Positions 42,739-52,388 of a stretch of 64,000 nucleotides of DNA are shown here, in pieces; position 1 is the stretch's first letter; each line of letters starts with the position of its first letter. Where the stretch lies: assembly GCF_030811475.1 (NCBI RefSeq), contig NZ_JAUSQV010000001.1, positions 1,449,501-1,513,500 on the forward strand, read 5' to 3'. The translations under genes were made by a program, and so were the position numbers. Origin of the DNA: Nakamurella flavida (lineage in GTDB: Bacteria > Actinomycetota > Actinomycetes > Mycobacteriales > Nakamurellaceae). The notes below the pieces were generated by a model, which had not been told where the DNA came from, did no database searches, and worked only from the letters and a program-made list of their open reading frames with translations.

Positions 42739-42750
42739 CACGATGGTGAC

Positions 42751-42765
42751 TCCCGCCCCGCGGGA
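42751..42765 (-). terminator. Hairpin after the AlaRS-like gene
   Basis: Stem TCCCGC / GCGGGA with a 3-nt loop, 10 nt past the stop codon of the minus-strand gene. Confidence 0.5.
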
Positions 42766-42775
42766 AGGTCCGTGA

Positions 42776-44254
42776 CTACAGCTTCATCCTGCTGCCCTGC
42801 TGCGAACGCAGCCGCTGGATGTCCATCTGCTCGTCGAACTCGGCGCGCCACTCCGGGGAGAGCGAGATGCCCTGGTTGGTCGCCTCCTCGGTGCTGAGCT
42901 CGACGGGGAAGCCGAAGGTGTCGTAGAGGACGAAGAGGTCGGCCCCGGTGAGCCCGGTCCTGCGGTATCCGCGCAGTTTGCGCAGGCCCTTGCCGAGGGT
43001 GGACCGGAACGCCTTCTCCTCCTTGACCAGCACCGCGACGACCTTCTCGCGGTGCTCGGCGACCTCGGGATAGTCGTCGGCGTACAGATCGGCGATGACC
43101 GGGACGATCTCGGGGAAGAAGTTCTCCTGGATGCCCAGACCGAAGGCGTACCGGATGGCGCGGCGCAGCAGCCGGCGCATCACGTAGCCCTGTTCCTTGT
43201 TGCTGGGCACCACCCCGTCGACCGCCAGGAACGTCGCCCCGCGCAGGTGGTCGGCGATGACGCGCATGGCCTCGGTGCGGTCCTCGTAGGTCAGGCCCGA
43301 CAATCCCTGCAGGTGCTCGACGATCGGCCACAGCAGGCTGATCCGGTAGACGTCCGGGCTCGAGATCGCCGCAGCGGCAATGCGTTCCAGGCCGGCGCCG
43401 AAGTCGACGTTCTGCTTGGGCAGTAGTGCGAAGCCGGTCTCGGTCCGCTGGTACTGCATGAAGACGGAGTTGCCGAGCTCGATGTACCGGCCGCAGTCGC
43501 AGTTCTGGTGGCAGTGCTCGCCGTAGGCGGTGTCGTGCTCGATCTCCGGGTACAGGTAGAACACCTCGGAGTCCGGGCCACCGGGCTCACCCACCGGCAT
43601 CGCCTCGGCGCTGCCGCCGCGGCACCACCAGTTCTTCTTGCCGTAGAACGCGATCCGGGCGCCCTGGTTGCCCAGCCGGGCGCCCTCCTCCTCCGTGCCG
43701 AGCTCCACCTGGTCGGCGGACAGGCCGCCGGCGGTGAACAGCTCGGTCCAGATGCCCGCGCTCTCCTCGTCCTTGCCGATGTCGTTGGCGGGGTCGCCGG
43801 AGAAACAGGTGACGTAGATGCGCTCGGGGTCCAGGCCGACGATCTGCGTGAGGAACGTCCAGAACGAGGTCAGCTGCTCGCGCTTGAAGTAGTCGCCGAG
43901 GCTCCAGTTGCCCAGCATCTCGAAGAAGGTGGTGTGCCGGTTGTCGCCGACGTCCTCGATGTCCTGGACGCGCAGGCAGGTCTGGCTGTCGGCCAACCGG
44001 TGCCCGGCGGGGTGCTCCTGGCCCAGCAGGTAGGGCAGCAACGGTTGCATCCCGGCCCCGGTGAACAGCGTCGTCGGGTCGTCGTACAGCACCAGCGGCG
44101 CCCGGGGGATGACCACGTGCCCGCGGGAGACCTTGTACTCCAGGAACCGGCGACGGATCTCCTGGGTGGTGGCTGTCGGGGCGTCCGCCTCGGCGACAGC
44201 GGCCCCTGCGGCAGGGGCCTCGGCGACGTCGGTGGAGTCCAGGGCATCAGACAT
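42776..44254 (-). CDS. Alanyl-tRNA-synthetase-like protein without editing and C-Ala domains
   Basis: A 492-residue class II synthetase relative equivalent to the first half of AlaRS. Motif 1/2 region: 'LFTGAGMQPLLPYLLGQEHP' (63-82), 'QTCLRVQDIEDVGDNRHTTF' (91-110) then 'FEMLGNWSLGDYFKRE'. Motif 3 is 'DFGAGLERIAAAA' (284-296). The tRNA-recognition helices follow ('VIADHLRGATFLAVDGVVPS', 'YVMRRLLRRAIRYAF', 'YDTFGFPVELSTEEA') and the protein ends right after the 'QRLRSQQ' helix. The editing (SAD/HxxxH) and C-Ala domains are missing without a sign of frameshift. A cysteine cluster 'CHQNCDCGR' (248-255) is not typical of AlaRS. A second, full AlaRS is expected elsewhere; the role here is unknown. 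Confidence 0.85.
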   Translation of the reverse strand: MSDALDSTDVAEAPAAGAAVAEADAPTATTQEIRRRFLEYKVSRGHVVIPRAPLVLYDDPTTLFTGAGMQPLLPYLLGQEHPAGHRLADSQTCLRVQDIEDVGDNRHTTFFEMLGNWSLGDYFKREQLTSFWTFLTQIVGLDPERIYVTCFSGDPANDIGKDEESAGIWTELFTAGGLSADQVELGTEEEGARLGNQGARIAFYGKKNWWCRGGSAEAMPVGEPGGPDSEVFYLYPEIEHDTAYGEHCHQNCDCGRYIELGNSVFMQYQRTETGFALLPKQNVDFGAGLERIAAAAISSPDVYRISLLWPIVEHLQGLSGLTYEDRTEAMRVIADHLRGATFLAVDGVVPSNKEQGYVMRRLLRRAIRYAFGLGIQENFFPEIVPVIADLYADDYPEVAEHREKVVAVLVKEEKAFRSTLGKGLRKLRGYRRTGLTGADLFVLYDTFGFPVELSTEEATNQGISLSPEWRAEFDEQMDIQRLRSQQGSRMKL

Positions 44255-44543
44255 GCGGGGAGCATCGCAGGCGACCGACGCGGCCGGAAGAGCAGGAGTC
44301 AAAGCGTACCCGAATGGATCCACAGCGTGATGACGGTACGGCGGTCGGCATTCTGTCGACCAGCCCTCCGGGCGGCATCCGTGCAGCTCAGCCGCGCGGC
44401 GGCGCCGGTGGCCCCGTCCCGGACGGGTGGCGGGCCGCCATGACTCTGCGTCATGATTGGCCGCCCCCAGCGCCCCGCGCCGCTCGTCCCACACCTCGAC
44501 GGAGTGGTCGATCAGCGCTAGCGTCCCGACGACCCGGGCAGGG

Positions 44544-45239
44544 TCAGGAGGCGGGCGGACGGGCGCCGAACACGGCCGAACCGAGGCGGACCATGGTGGC
44601 GCCCTCGGCGATGGCATCCGCGAAGTCCCCGCTCATACCCATCGACAGGACGACCGGTCCGCCCACGTCCAGCGGTGCGGCGAGCTCGGCCAACGTCCGG
44701 TACCCGGCCCGCACGGCGCCGCGGTCCGGGCTGTTCAGCCCGATGGTCATCAGGCCGCGGAGCCGTAGTCGGGGCAGATCCGCGACCTGGGCGATCAGCT
44801 CGGCAGCAGCCTCGGGCGGCACCCCGGCCTTGGAGTCCTCACCGGACACGTTCACCTGCACCATGACGTCCAGATCGCGCTCGAGCAGCTCGAGGCGCGC
44901 GTCGAGGCGGCGGGCCAGGGCGAGGGAGTCCAGCGTCTGCAGGCAGCTGATCACCGGCAGCAGCTGGTTCACCTTGTTGCCCTGCAGGTGGCCGATGAAA
45001 TGCATCTCGTGCTCGACGTCGGCGAGCCCGGGGGCCTTGGCCACGGCCTCCTGCACGCGGTTCTCGCCGAACAGCCGGTGGCCGGCCGCGGCCACCGCGA
45101 GAACACGCTCCAGCGGCTGGGTCTTGGTGGCCAGCAGCATCCTCACGTCGGCCGGATCCCGACCGACGACCCGGGCGGCGGCGTCGACGGCGGCCCGGGC
45201 CGCAGCGGCCCGGGCCTGCACGTCCTGCGTGTCGTCCAC
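44544..45239 (-). CDS. YggS/PROSC family PLP-homeostasis protein
   Basis: A PLP-binding TIM-barrel protein involved in vitamin B6 and amino-acid homeostasis, not a racemase. Evidence: PLP lysine in 'RMLLATKTQPLERV', 'LFGENRVQEAVAKAP', 'MHFIGHLQGNKVNQLLPVI', 'VMVQVNVSGEDSKAG', 'LRGLMTIGLN' and the C-terminal 'LSMGMSGDFADAIAEGATMVRLGSAVFG'. Two GTG starts lie 9 bp apart; I take the second (231 residues) because TAGAGT ends 7 nt before it and overlaps the first. In many actinobacteria yggS lies near ftsZ; here it is next to zwf instead. Confidence 0.94.
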   Translation of the reverse strand: MDDTQDVQARAAAARAAVDAAARVVGRDPADVRMLLATKTQPLERVLAVAAAGHRLFGENRVQEAVAKAPGLADVEHEMHFIGHLQGNKVNQLLPVISCLQTLDSLALARRLDARLELLERDLDVMVQVNVSGEDSKAGVPPEAAAELIAQVADLPRLRLRGLMTIGLNSPDRGAVRAGYRTLAELAAPLDVGGPVVLSMGMSGDFADAIAEGATMVRLGSAVFGARPPAS

Positions 45240-45299
45240 CCGATCCACTCTAGGGCGGGGAGGGGACGGCCCCGCCCGCCCGGCGACGGACCCCGGCGG

Positions 45300-46814
45300 T
45301 CAGCCGTCGTTCTTGCTGGGCCGCCAGGCGCGCTCGAACGGCAGCCGCCAGGCGTGCGGGGCGATCAGCTGGTGGATGGCGTTGGGCCCCCACGAACCGG
45401 CCGCGTACGGCTTCACCGGCGGCGGGTCGTCCAGCAGCGGGATCGACCGTTCCCACAGGCTCTCGATGCCCTCGGCCGTGGTGAACAGCGTGTGGTCGCC
45501 GAGCATCGCGTCCAGGATGAGCCGCTCGTACGCCTCGAGGACGTCGGCCGCACGGTCGGTGTCGTGGGTGGAGAACTGCATCGACAGCTTGTCCAGGCGC
45601 ATGCCCGGGCCGGGCCGCTTGCCGTAGAACGACAGCGACACCCTCGACTCGTCGGCCAGGTCGAACGTCAGGTGGTCCGGACCCTGGGTGCCGACGCCGG
45701 ACCCGGTCGGGAACATCGACTTCGGCGCCTCCTTGAAGGCGATGGAGATGATCCGCTGCCCCTGGGCCATCTTCTTGCCGGTGCGCAGGTAGAACGGCAC
45801 GCCGGCCCAGCGCCAGTTGTCGATGTTGGCCTTGAGCGCGATGAAGGTCTCGGTGTCGGACTCCGGGGCGACACCCTCCTCGCCGCGGTACCCGTGGTAC
45901 TGCCCGCGGACGACGTCGCTGGGATCGATGGGCTGCAGGGAGCGGAAGACCTTGTTCTTCTCCTCGCTGATCGCCCGCGGCTCCAGCGCGGTCGGCGGCT
46001 CCATGGCCACGAACGCCATGACCTGGAAGAGGTGGGTGACCACCATGTCCTTGTAGGCCCCGGTGGACTCGTAGAAGCCGGCTCGCCGGTCCAGGCCGAG
46101 GGTCTCGGGGATGTCGATCTGGATGTGGTCGATGAAGTTGCGGTTCCAGATCGGCTCGAACAGACCGTTGGCGAACCGGAACGCCAGGATGTTCTGCGCC
46201 GCCTCCTTGCCCAGGAAGTGGTCGATGCGGAAGACCTGGCGCTCCTGGAAGGTCGCGTGCACCTGGTCGTTCAGGGCCTTGGCCGACTCCAGGTCGACGC
46301 CGAACGGCTTCTCCATGACCACGCGGGAACGCTCGACCAGACCGGCCTCGGCCAACATGGTGACCACGGCCAGGGCGGCCTTGGGCGGCACGCTCAGGTA
46401 GTGCAGGCGGCGGGCGTCGTGGCCCAGCTCGTCCTCGGCGCGCAGCACCGCACTGGCCAGCTCGCGCGGTCCGGCGCTCTGCGGCACGTAGTGCAGCTTG
46501 GCCGCGAACGTCTCCCACTGGGCGTCGGTCAGCGGCCGGGTGGAGAACTCGGTGACGGCCTGCTTGGCGAACGCGCGGAACTGCTCGTCGTCCATGTCCT
46601 CCAGCGAGCTGGCGACGACCTGGACGTCCGGCGTCAGCGACGACAACGCCAGGTGGGTCAGGCCGGGCAGCAGCTTGCGCCGGGACAGGTCGCCGGTCGC
46701 GCCGAACAGCACGATGACGTGCGGGGCCACCTGCTCGGTGAGCCGGCGCCCGTGACGGGACGTCGATTCGCCGCCGGGGTAGGCGATGGTCTGGGCGTAA
46801 CTGGGTTCGGACAC
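45300..46814 (-). CDS. zwf: Glucose-6-phosphate 1-dehydrogenase (canonical paralogue)
   Basis: First enzyme of the oxidative pentose phosphate pathway, making NADPH and 6-phosphogluconolactone. The 504-residue protein has '[20 protein letters not shown]' near residue 34 (NADP-binding GxTGDLxxRK), '[18 protein letters not shown]', the active-site '[22 protein letters not shown]', '[13 protein letters not shown]' and '[12 protein letters not shown]'. Start at GTG; an AATAGT-like hexamer lies just upstream, suggesting a leaderless or short-leader mRNA. It is not accompanied by opcA, pgl, tal or tkt. A more divergent paralogue lies 10 kb upstream. Confidence 0.96.
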   Translation of the reverse strand: MSEPSYAQTIAYPGGESTSRHGRRLTEQVAPHVIVLFGATGDLSRRKLLPGLTHLALSSLTPDVQVVASSLEDMDDEQFRAFAKQAVTEFSTRPLTDAQWETFAAKLHYVPQSAGPRELASAVLRAEDELGHDARRLHYLSVPPKAALAVVTMLAEAGLVERSRVVMEKPFGVDLESAKALNDQVHATFQERQVFRIDHFLGKEAAQNILAFRFANGLFEPIWNRNFIDHIQIDIPETLGLDRRAGFYESTGAYKDMVVTHLFQVMAFVAMEPPTALEPRAISEEKNKVFRSLQPIDPSDVVRGQYHGYRGEEGVAPESDTETFIALKANIDNWRWAGVPFYLRTGKKMAQGQRIISIAFKEAPKSMFPTGSGVGTQGPDHLTFDLADESRVSLSFYGKRPGPGMRLDKLSMQFSTHDTDRAADVLEAYERLILDAMLGDHTLFTTAEGIESLWERSIPLLDDPPPVKPYAAGSWGPNAIHQLIAPHAWRLPFERAWRPSKNDG

Positions 46815-46930
46815 CAGGGGGACTATTCCACCGCGCGGGGCCGGTGGGGAGAGCGGGCGCGGCTGTTCACGCACCCGCAGCACCGCCGTCACATCGGCGA
46901 CCCGCCGTCCGGTCCGCCGGTGACCCGCCG

Positions 46931-47782
46931 TCAGGTGGCCGGACGGAGGTGGGTGACCTCGGCGACGCTCCAGGCCCGCTCCCGCCCGTCGGTGGTCCGC
47001 ACGACGAGGGCGCCGTCCGGCGTGATGTCGGTGGCCACCCCCAGCACCTCGGCGCCGCCGGGAATCTGCAGGCGCACCGACCGTCCGAGAGTGGCCGAGC
47101 GGTCGCGGTAGTCGGCCCGCAACCCGCCGGCGTCGACGTCCCCGTCGGCGACGAACCACCGGTCCAGCCGGGCGGACAGGCCGTCCAGCACGGCCGCGGC
47201 GAGGGCGGCCCGATCGAAGGCGGGGCCGACCGCACCCAGCAGGGCCAGCGAGGTGGCGTCCGGGCGGGGCAGTTCGTCGGCCCGCAGGGTGATGTTCACC
47301 CCGGACCCGACGACCACGGTCTCCGCACCCGCCTCACCGAGGATGCCGGCGATCTTGTCCCCGTCCACCAGCACGTCGTTCGGCCACTTCAGCCCCACGT
47401 CGCGACCGGGCAGCAGGGCGGCCAGCGCGTCGACCAGGGCGAGGCCGAGGACCGCACCGGCCCACCCACGGCGGGCCGGCGGCACGGGCGGGCGGTGCAG
47501 GGCGATCGACATCATCAGACCCGCCCCGGCGGGACAGCTCCACACCCGTCCCGCCCGGCCGCGACCGCGGATCTGCTCCTCGGCGATGAGCACGGCCACC
47601 GCACCGGACGGCGGGGCCGGGGTGTCCATCAGATCGGCGTTCGTCGACCCGGTGCTGATCACGTGCCCGATGTCCCACCGCGTCGGATCGGCCACCCGGG
47701 CGCGGACGTCCGCGGCCGAGATGGGGGCACGCGCATCGGCCCGGGCGGACGGCACGGACGGGGCGGAACGATCTACGGACAC
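46931..47782 (-). CDS. birA: Biotin-[acetyl-CoA-carboxylase] ligase
   Basis: Attaches biotin through biotinyl-AMP to the carrier subunit of acyl-CoA carboxylases. The 283-residue monofunctional enzyme lacks an N-terminal DNA-binding domain. Motifs: '[11 protein letters not shown]', the adenylate loop '[21 protein letters not shown]', '[20 protein letters not shown]' with catalytic lysine, and a C-terminal SH3-like cap ('[21 protein letters not shown]'). GTG start with TACCCT ending 6 nt upstream, so leaderless. It is divergent from the carboxylase gene whose partner it serves, as in M. tuberculosis Rv3279c/Rv3280. Confidence 0.96.
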   Translation of the reverse strand: MSVDRSAPSVPSARADARAPISAADVRARVADPTRWDIGHVISTGSTNADLMDTPAPPSGAVAVLIAEEQIRGRGRAGRVWSCPAGAGLMMSIALHRPPVPPARRGWAGAVLGLALVDALAALLPGRDVGLKWPNDVLVDGDKIAGILGEAGAETVVVGSGVNITLRADELPRPDATSLALLGAVGPAFDRAALAAAVLDGLSARLDRWFVADGDVDAGGLRADYRDRSATLGRSVRLQIPGGAEVLGVATDITPDGALVVRTTDGRERAWSVAEVTHLRPAT

Positions 47783-47788
47783 CGCGCC

Positions 47789-47822
47789 AGGGTAGGAGCC
47801 CGACCCCGGTACGCGGCTACCC
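47789..47822. promoter_or_regulatory. Divergent -10 elements for birA and accD
   Basis: The same hexamer TACCCT occurs on both strands: minus 47789-47794 (6 nt before the birA GTG) and plus 47817-47822, about 57 nt before the carboxylase ATG. The two promoters are 22 bp apart and could be co-regulated. Confidence 0.5.
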
Positions 47823-47878
47823 TCGCGGCATCCGGCGCCGGCGCACCTCCGCGCGGCGCCGGTCCCGGGAGGGGATCC

Positions 47879-49567
47879 ATGACCGAGCCGCACCCGCAGA
47901 CCGGGCCGACCGGCCCCGCGCCGTCGGCCGACGCCCCCGCCCGGCCGGAGCTACCCGTCGCCGAGATGTCACCCGGACCCGACCCGGACACCACCGCGGG
48001 TCGACTGGCCATCTTGCAGGACCGCCTGGCACAGGCCCGGCACCCCGGGTCCGCCGAAGCGGTCGCCCGGCAGCACGACCGCGGCCGTGGCACCGCCCGG
48101 GAACGCCTCGACCTGCTGCTGGATCCCGGCTCGTTCGTGGAGTTCGACGCGTTGGCCCGGCACCGGTCGTCCGCCCCGGGCCTGGCCGACCGGCGCCCGT
48201 ACGGCGACGGGGTGATCACCGGGTACGGCACCGTCGACGGCCGGCAGGTGTGCGTGTTCTCCCAGGACGTCACCGTCTTCGGCGGGTCCCTGGGCGAGGT
48301 GTACGGCGAGAAGATCGTCAAGATCATGGATCTCGCCGCCACCACCGGCCGGCCGATCATCGGCATCAACGAGGGCGGGGGTGCCCGCATCCAGGAGGGC
48401 GTGGTCTCCCTCGGCCTGTACGCGGAGATCTTCCGGCGCAACGTGGCCCTGTCCGGGGTGGTCCCGCAGATCTCGGTGATCATGGGCGCGGCCGCCGGCG
48501 GGCACGTCTACTCCCCCGCGCTGACCGACTTCGTCGTCATGGTCGAGGGCACCTCGCAGATGTTCATCACCGGCCCGGACGTGGTGCGCACCGTCACCGG
48601 CGAGGACGTCACCGCCGAGCAGCTGGGCGGGGCCCGGACGCACACCCGCAAGTCCGGCAACGCGCACCACGCCGGCAAGGACGAGGCCGACGCCCTGGAC
48701 TACGTCCGGAAGCTGTTGTCCCATCTGCCGTCCCGGGCGGGAGCACCCCTGCCGGTCCGGGCGGCCGGCACCTCCGCCGAGACCACGGAGGCCGATCTCG
48801 CCCTGGACACCCTGATCCCGGACTCGTCGCGCAAGCCCTACGACATGCTGCGCGTGGTGCGCACGATCCTGGACGACGGCGAGTTCCTGCCCGTGCACGG
48901 CATGTTCGCGCGGAACATCCTCACCGGCTTCGGCCGGGTGGACGGGCGGCCGGTCGGGGTGGTGGCCAACCAACCGATGCACCTGGCCGGCACCCTGGAC
49001 ATCGACGCCTCGGAGAAGGCGGCCCGTTTCGTCCGCACCTGCGACGCGTTCGGTGTCCCGGTGCTCACCCTGGTCGACGTGCCCGGCTTCCTCCCCGGCA
49101 CCGGCCAGGAGTGGGGCGGCATCATCCACCGCGGCGCCAAGCTGATCTACGCCTACGCGGAGGCCACCGTGCCGCTGGTCACCGTCATCACCCGCAAGGC
49201 GTACGGCGGGGCCTACGACGTGATGGGGTCCAAGCACCTGGGTGCCGACGTCAACCTGGCCTGGCCCACCGCGCAGATCGCCGTGATGGGCGCGGCCGGA
49301 GCCGTGGAGTTGTTGCACCGCATGCAGATCGCCGCCGCCGTGCAGGAGCACGGGGTGGACGCGCCCGAAGTCGCCGAGCTCCGCGCCCGGCTGGCCCACG
49401 AGTACGAGGAGAGCCTGGTGAATCCGTACCTGGCCGCGGAACGCGGCTACGTCGACGCGGTCATCCCGCCGTCACGGACCCGGGCGGCGGTGCGCAGTGC
49501 CCTGGCCATGCTGGTCGACAAGCTGGCGTCCGGGCCGGATCGCAAGCACGGGAACATCCCCCTGTGA
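47879..49567 (+). CDS. Acyl-CoA carboxylase carboxyltransferase beta subunit
   Basis: Carboxyltransferase subunit (AccD5/PccB type) that passes carboxyl from carboxybiotin to acetyl- or propionyl-CoA for malonyl/methylmalonyl-CoA supply. The 562-residue protein has an N-domain oxyanion site in '[26 protein letters not shown]' region and '[22 protein letters not shown]', and a C-domain with '[32 protein letters not shown]' region and '[31 protein letters not shown]'. GGGAGGGG precedes the ATG. A 40-residue Pro-rich head is unusual but short. It overlaps maf by 4 bp. The biotinylated alpha subunit is not in the window. Confidence 0.95.
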   Translation: MTEPHPQTGPTGPAPSADAPARPELPVAEMSPGPDPDTTAGRLAILQDRLAQARHPGSAEAVARQHDRGRGTARERLDLLLDPGSFVEFDALARHRSSAPGLADRRPYGDGVITGYGTVDGRQVCVFSQDVTVFGGSLGEVYGEKIVKIMDLAATTGRPIIGINEGGGARIQEGVVSLGLYAEIFRRNVALSGVVPQISVIMGAAAGGHVYSPALTDFVVMVEGTSQMFITGPDVVRTVTGEDVTAEQLGGARTHTRKSGNAHHAGKDEADALDYVRKLLSHLPSRAGAPLPVRAAGTSAETTEADLALDTLIPDSSRKPYDMLRVVRTILDDGEFLPVHGMFARNILTGFGRVDGRPVGVVANQPMHLAGTLDIDASEKAARFVRTCDAFGVPVLTLVDVPGFLPGTGQEWGGIIHRGAKLIYAYAEATVPLVTVITRKAYGGAYDVMGSKHLGADVNLAWPTAQIAVMGAAGAVELLHRMQIAAAVQEHGVDAPEVAELRARLAHEYEESLVNPYLAAERGYVDAVIPPSRTRAAVRSALAMLVDKLASGPDRKHGNIPL

Positions 49568-50259
49568 CCGGCATGCGGCCGGGGGCCCCGGGGCGGGTGC
49601 GGGTGGTGCTGGGTTCGGCCTCCCCGGCCCGACTGGGCATCCTGCGCGCGGCCGGCATCGATCCCCTGGTCATCGTCGCCGGGGTGGACGAGGACGCCGT
49701 GCTCGCGGGCGTGGCCGACCGGCCGTTCGCCGAGCGGGTCGCCGTGCTGGCCGAGGCCAAGGCCCAGGTGGTGGTGGACCGGATCCTCGCCGGCACAGCC
49801 GATCTCGAGCCCGCGGACGGCCCGCTGGTGGTCATCGGCTGCGACTCCATGCTCCTGCTCGACGACGAGCTGCAGGGCAAGCCGCACACCGCGGACCAGG
49901 CCCACGAGCGGTGGGCGCGGATGGCCGGCCGGTCCGGCGACCTGCTCACCGGGCACGCCCTGATCCATCTGGCGCAGGGGGCGGAGCGGGGCCGGACCCG
50001 GGGCACCGGCTCGACGGTGGTGCGGATCGGATCGCCGACGGCGCACGAGATCGACGCCTACGTCGCCACCGGGGAGCCGCTGGCCGTGGCGGGCGCCCTG
50101 ACCCTGGACGGCTACGGCGGATGGTTCGTCGACGGCGTCGACGGCGACCCGTCCAACGTCATCGGCCTGTCGCTCCCGCTGACCCGGACACTGCTGGCCG
50201 AGCTGGGCCTGTCGGTGGTCGACCTGTGGCGCCCGCCGTCCGCTCGCCCCGCCCCCTGA
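49564..50259 (+). CDS. maf: Maf family nucleoside triphosphate pyrophosphatase
   Basis: House-cleaning pyrophosphatase hydrolysing modified or pyrimidine NTPs (dTTP/UTP type in many homologues). Motifs: '[19 protein letters not shown]' at the N-terminus, '[14 protein letters not shown]', the catalytic '[24 protein letters not shown]' with the metal-binding aspartate, and '[25 protein letters not shown]'. It has 231 residues from a GTG that overlaps the carboxylase stop (GTGA); an ATG 9 bp later is possible. In M. tuberculosis an accE5 epsilon subunit separates accD5 and maf; here they abut. Confidence 0.94.
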   Translation: MTGMRPGAPGRVRVVLGSASPARLGILRAAGIDPLVIVAGVDEDAVLAGVADRPFAERVAVLAEAKAQVVVDRILAGTADLEPADGPLVVIGCDSMLLLDDELQGKPHTADQAHERWARMAGRSGDLLTGHALIHLAQGAERGRTRGTGSTVVRIGSPTAHEIDAYVATGEPLAVAGALTLDGYGGWFVDGVDGDPSNVIGLSLPLTRTLLAELGLSVVDLWRPPSARPAP

Positions 50260-50266
50260 CCGGGAC

Positions 50267-50284
50267 ACCCGGATGCGGCCGGGT
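50267..50284 (+). terminator. Hairpin after maf
   Basis: Stem ACCCGG / CCGGGT with a 6-nt loop, 7 nt after the stop; a second overlapping palindrome CCGGGTCACCCGG follows. Confidence 0.5.
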
Positions 50285-50324
50285 CACCCGGGTGCGGGCT
50301 GACCGGTGACTACAGTGCGGGGGT

Positions 50325-50816
50325 ATGACCTCGCCCGGCCGCTCCGAGTCCGATCCCGCCGTCGTCCGGGTGGGCGACACCGAACGGAACTCCGCCCTGG
50401 AGGCGCTCGGTGAGCACCTGACCGCGGGCCGCCTGGACATGGACGAGTACGGCGAACGCAGCGCGCGGGTCACCACGGCGCGCACCGTCGCCGATCTGAA
50501 GTCGGTGTTCACCGATCTGCCGGCCCCACACCCTTCCCTGCCCGGCTCGACCGTGGCCCGTCCGAGCGGTGCGTCCGCGTCGCCGTGGACGGCCGCGGCC
50601 CCCTCGCCGCCCGCCGGCCCGGACACCGGCGCGGTGGCGCGCAGTCGGGCCCAGAAGACGGTGGCCGTGGTCACCGCACTGTCCGTGCCCATCGCCCTCA
50701 TCCTGTTCTTCGTCCTGGGCACCGTGCTGAGTTTCAGCGGAGCATGGCTGGCCTTCCTGCTCATCCCCGCCGCCGGCGCCGTCGCCAATGCCGTCCAGGG
50801 ACCCACCGCCCGCTGA
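50325..50816 (+). CDS. DUF1707 (SHOCT-like) membrane protein
   Basis: A 163-residue protein. The N-terminal DUF1707 domain ('VRVGDTERNSALEALGEHLTAGRLDMDEYGERSARVTTARTVADLKSVFTDLP' as residues 14-66) is a SHOCT-like helical pair. A Pro/Ala-rich linker leads to two transmembrane segments ('VAVVTALSVPIALILFFVLG' and 'AWLAFLLIPAAGAVANAV'). TACAGT 8 nt before the ATG suggests a leaderless transcript. The family is widespread in actinobacteria with unknown function. Confidence 0.88.
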   Translation: MTSPGRSESDPAVVRVGDTERNSALEALGEHLTAGRLDMDEYGERSARVTTARTVADLKSVFTDLPAPHPSLPGSTVARPSGASASPWTAAAPSPPAGPDTGAVARSRAQKTVAVVTALSVPIALILFFVLGTVLSFSGAWLAFLLIPAAGAVANAVQGPTAR

Positions 50817-50870
50817 ACGCGGGCCTGGAGCCCACTCGCGGTTCCCGCCCGGGGCGGGCACACTCCGGGC

Positions 50871-51266
50871 ATGACGACCGCACCGGGCCTGAGCATCGCC
50901 GACGCCGCCGCGCGCAGCGGGCTGACCACCCACACGCTGCGGTACTACGAGCGGGACGGCCTGCTCCTCGAACCGGTCGGCCGCGCCGCCGGCGGGCACC
51001 GCCGGTACGCCGAACGTGACCTGACCTGGATCACACTGATCACCCGGTTACGCGCGACGGGCATGCCGATCCGCGACATCCGTGCCTACGCCGAGCTCGT
51101 CCGGGCCGGCGCCGGCACCGAACCGGAACGACTGGCCCTGCTCGTCGCGCATCGGGAGCGGGTGCTGGCCGAACTGGCGGAGACCACCGCGCACCTCAGC
51201 GCCCTGGACGGCAAGATCGCCCTGTACCGCGACCGGCTGACGCATCCGGATCAGCGGGTGGGCTGA
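50871..51266 (+). CDS. MerR family transcriptional regulator
   Basis: A 131-residue regulator with the MerR DNA-binding head: 'SIADAAARSGLTTHTLRYYERDGLL' and 'HRRYAERDLTWITLITRLRATGMPIRDIRAY', followed by a dimerising coiled coil ('LALLVAHRERVLAELAETTAHLSALDGKIALYRDRL' region). No cysteines line up as a metal site, so it resembles the AdhR/NmlR-like group that senses electrophiles or has no cofactor. It lies 50 bp upstream of an aldo/keto reductase whose promoter has the 19-bp spacer typical of MerR control. Confidence 0.93.
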   Translation: MTTAPGLSIADAAARSGLTTHTLRYYERDGLLLEPVGRAAGGHRRYAERDLTWITLITRLRATGMPIRDIRAYAELVRAGAGTEPERLALLVAHRERVLAELAETTAHLSALDGKIALYRDRLTHPDQRVG

Positions 51267-51279
51267 CCCGCCGGCCCGA

Positions 51280-51310
51280 TTGACTTCGAGCGCACTCCAA
51301 GGACGAGAGT
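51280..51310 (+). promoter_or_regulatory. MerR-type promoter (19-bp spacer) of the aldo/keto reductase gene
   Basis: TTGACT (51280-51285) and GAGAGT (51305-51310) are separated by exactly 19 bp. Inside lies an imperfect dyad, ACTTCGAG and CTCCAAGG, with a 4-bp centre. The -10 ends 6 nt before the ATG, so the message is leaderless. Long-spacer promoters are activated by DNA distortion by MerR proteins, and the MerR gene is directly upstream. Confidence 0.75.
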
Positions 51311-51316
51311 GCCGGT

Positions 51317-52333
51317 ATGACGAATTCTGCGAACGTCCTGCCCACCCGCGTGCTCGGGTCCGTCGAGCTCGGCAGCGACCTCTCCGTGTCCGCCCTGGGC
51401 CTGGGCTGCATGGGCATGTCCGAGTTCTACGGCACCGCCGACGAGGGCGAGGCCGTGCGCACCGTGCACCGCGCGCTCGATCTCGGGGTGACCCTGCTGG
51501 ACACCGCCGACATGTACGGCCCCTTCACCAACGAGCAGCTGGTGGGGCGGGCCATCGCCGACCGGCGGGACGCGGTCGTCCTGGCCACCAAGTTCGGCAA
51601 CGTGCGCGACGTCGACAACCCGCGCAACCGGCGGATCGACGGCAGCCCCGAGTACGTGCGCAGCGCCTGCGACGCCAGCCTGGCCCGGCTCGGCGTCGAC
51701 CACATCGATCTGTACTACCAGCACCGGGTGGACCGCAGCGTGCCGATCGAGGAGACGGTCGGGGCGATGGCCGAGCTGGTGGCGGCCGGGAAGGTGCGCC
51801 GCCTCGGGCTCTCCGAGGCCTCGGTGGACACCGTCCGCCGGGCGCACGCGGTCCATCCGATCACCGCCCTGCAGACCGAGTACTCCCTGTGGACCCGGCA
51901 TGTCGAGGAGGCCATCCTGCCCGCCCTACGCGAACTGGGCATCGGGCTGGTCCCGTACTCGCCGCTGGGCCGGGGCTTCCTGACCGGCACCATCACCTCG
52001 ACCGACGACCTGGACGCCGACGACTTCCGTCGGCACAACCCCCGCTTCCAGGGGGACGCCCTGCAGGCCAACCTGGCGCTGGTCGAGCGGGTCCGGGCCG
52101 TCGCGGAACGCCGTGATGTCACCGCCGGTCAGCTGGCCCTGGCCTGGGTGCTCGATCAGGGCCCGGACGTGGTCCCGATCCCGGGCACCAAGCGCGTGCG
52201 CTACCTGGAGGAGAACGTCGCCGCGGCGGCCATCACCCTGACCGACCAGGATCGCGTCGAGCTGGCCGCGGCCGTTCCCGTCGACGCCGTGGTCGGCGAG
52301 CGCTACCCGGACATGTCGAGCATCGACGCCTGA
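51317..52333 (+). CDS. Aldo/keto reductase
   Basis: NADPH-dependent aldehyde/ketone reductase, 338 residues, (beta/alpha)8 barrel. The catalytic tetrad is visible: Asp and Tyr in '[18 protein letters not shown]', Lys in 'VVLATKFGN' and His in 'DLYYQHRVD'. The cofactor-binding end has '[26 protein letters not shown]'. It resembles the AKR13/YakC-type group. Expression is probably induced by the upstream MerR regulator through the 19-bp-spacer promoter, suggesting a role in detoxifying reactive carbonyls (inference from typical MerR-AKR pairs). Confidence 0.95.
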   Translation: MTNSANVLPTRVLGSVELGSDLSVSALGLGCMGMSEFYGTADEGEAVRTVHRALDLGVTLLDTADMYGPFTNEQLVGRAIADRRDAVVLATKFGNVRDVDNPRNRRIDGSPEYVRSACDASLARLGVDHIDLYYQHRVDRSVPIEETVGAMAELVAAGKVRRLGLSEASVDTVRRAHAVHPITALQTEYSLWTRHVEEAILPALRELGIGLVPYSPLGRGFLTGTITSTDDLDADDFRRHNPRFQGDALQANLALVERVRAVAERRDVTAGQLALAWVLDQGPDVVPIPGTKRVRYLEENVAAAAITLTDQDRVELAAAVPVDAVVGERYPDMSSIDA

Positions 52334-52347
52334 ACCGGGCCGAGCCG

Positions 52348-52371
52348 ACCGGACGGGCCGCGGTGTCCGGT
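52348..52371 (+). terminator. Hairpin after the aldo/keto reductase gene
   Basis: Perfect 7-bp stem ACCGGAC / GTCCGGT with a 10-nt loop, 14 nt past the stop. Confidence 0.55.
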
Positions 52372-52388
52372 GGTGGCAGGCTGGGCCG

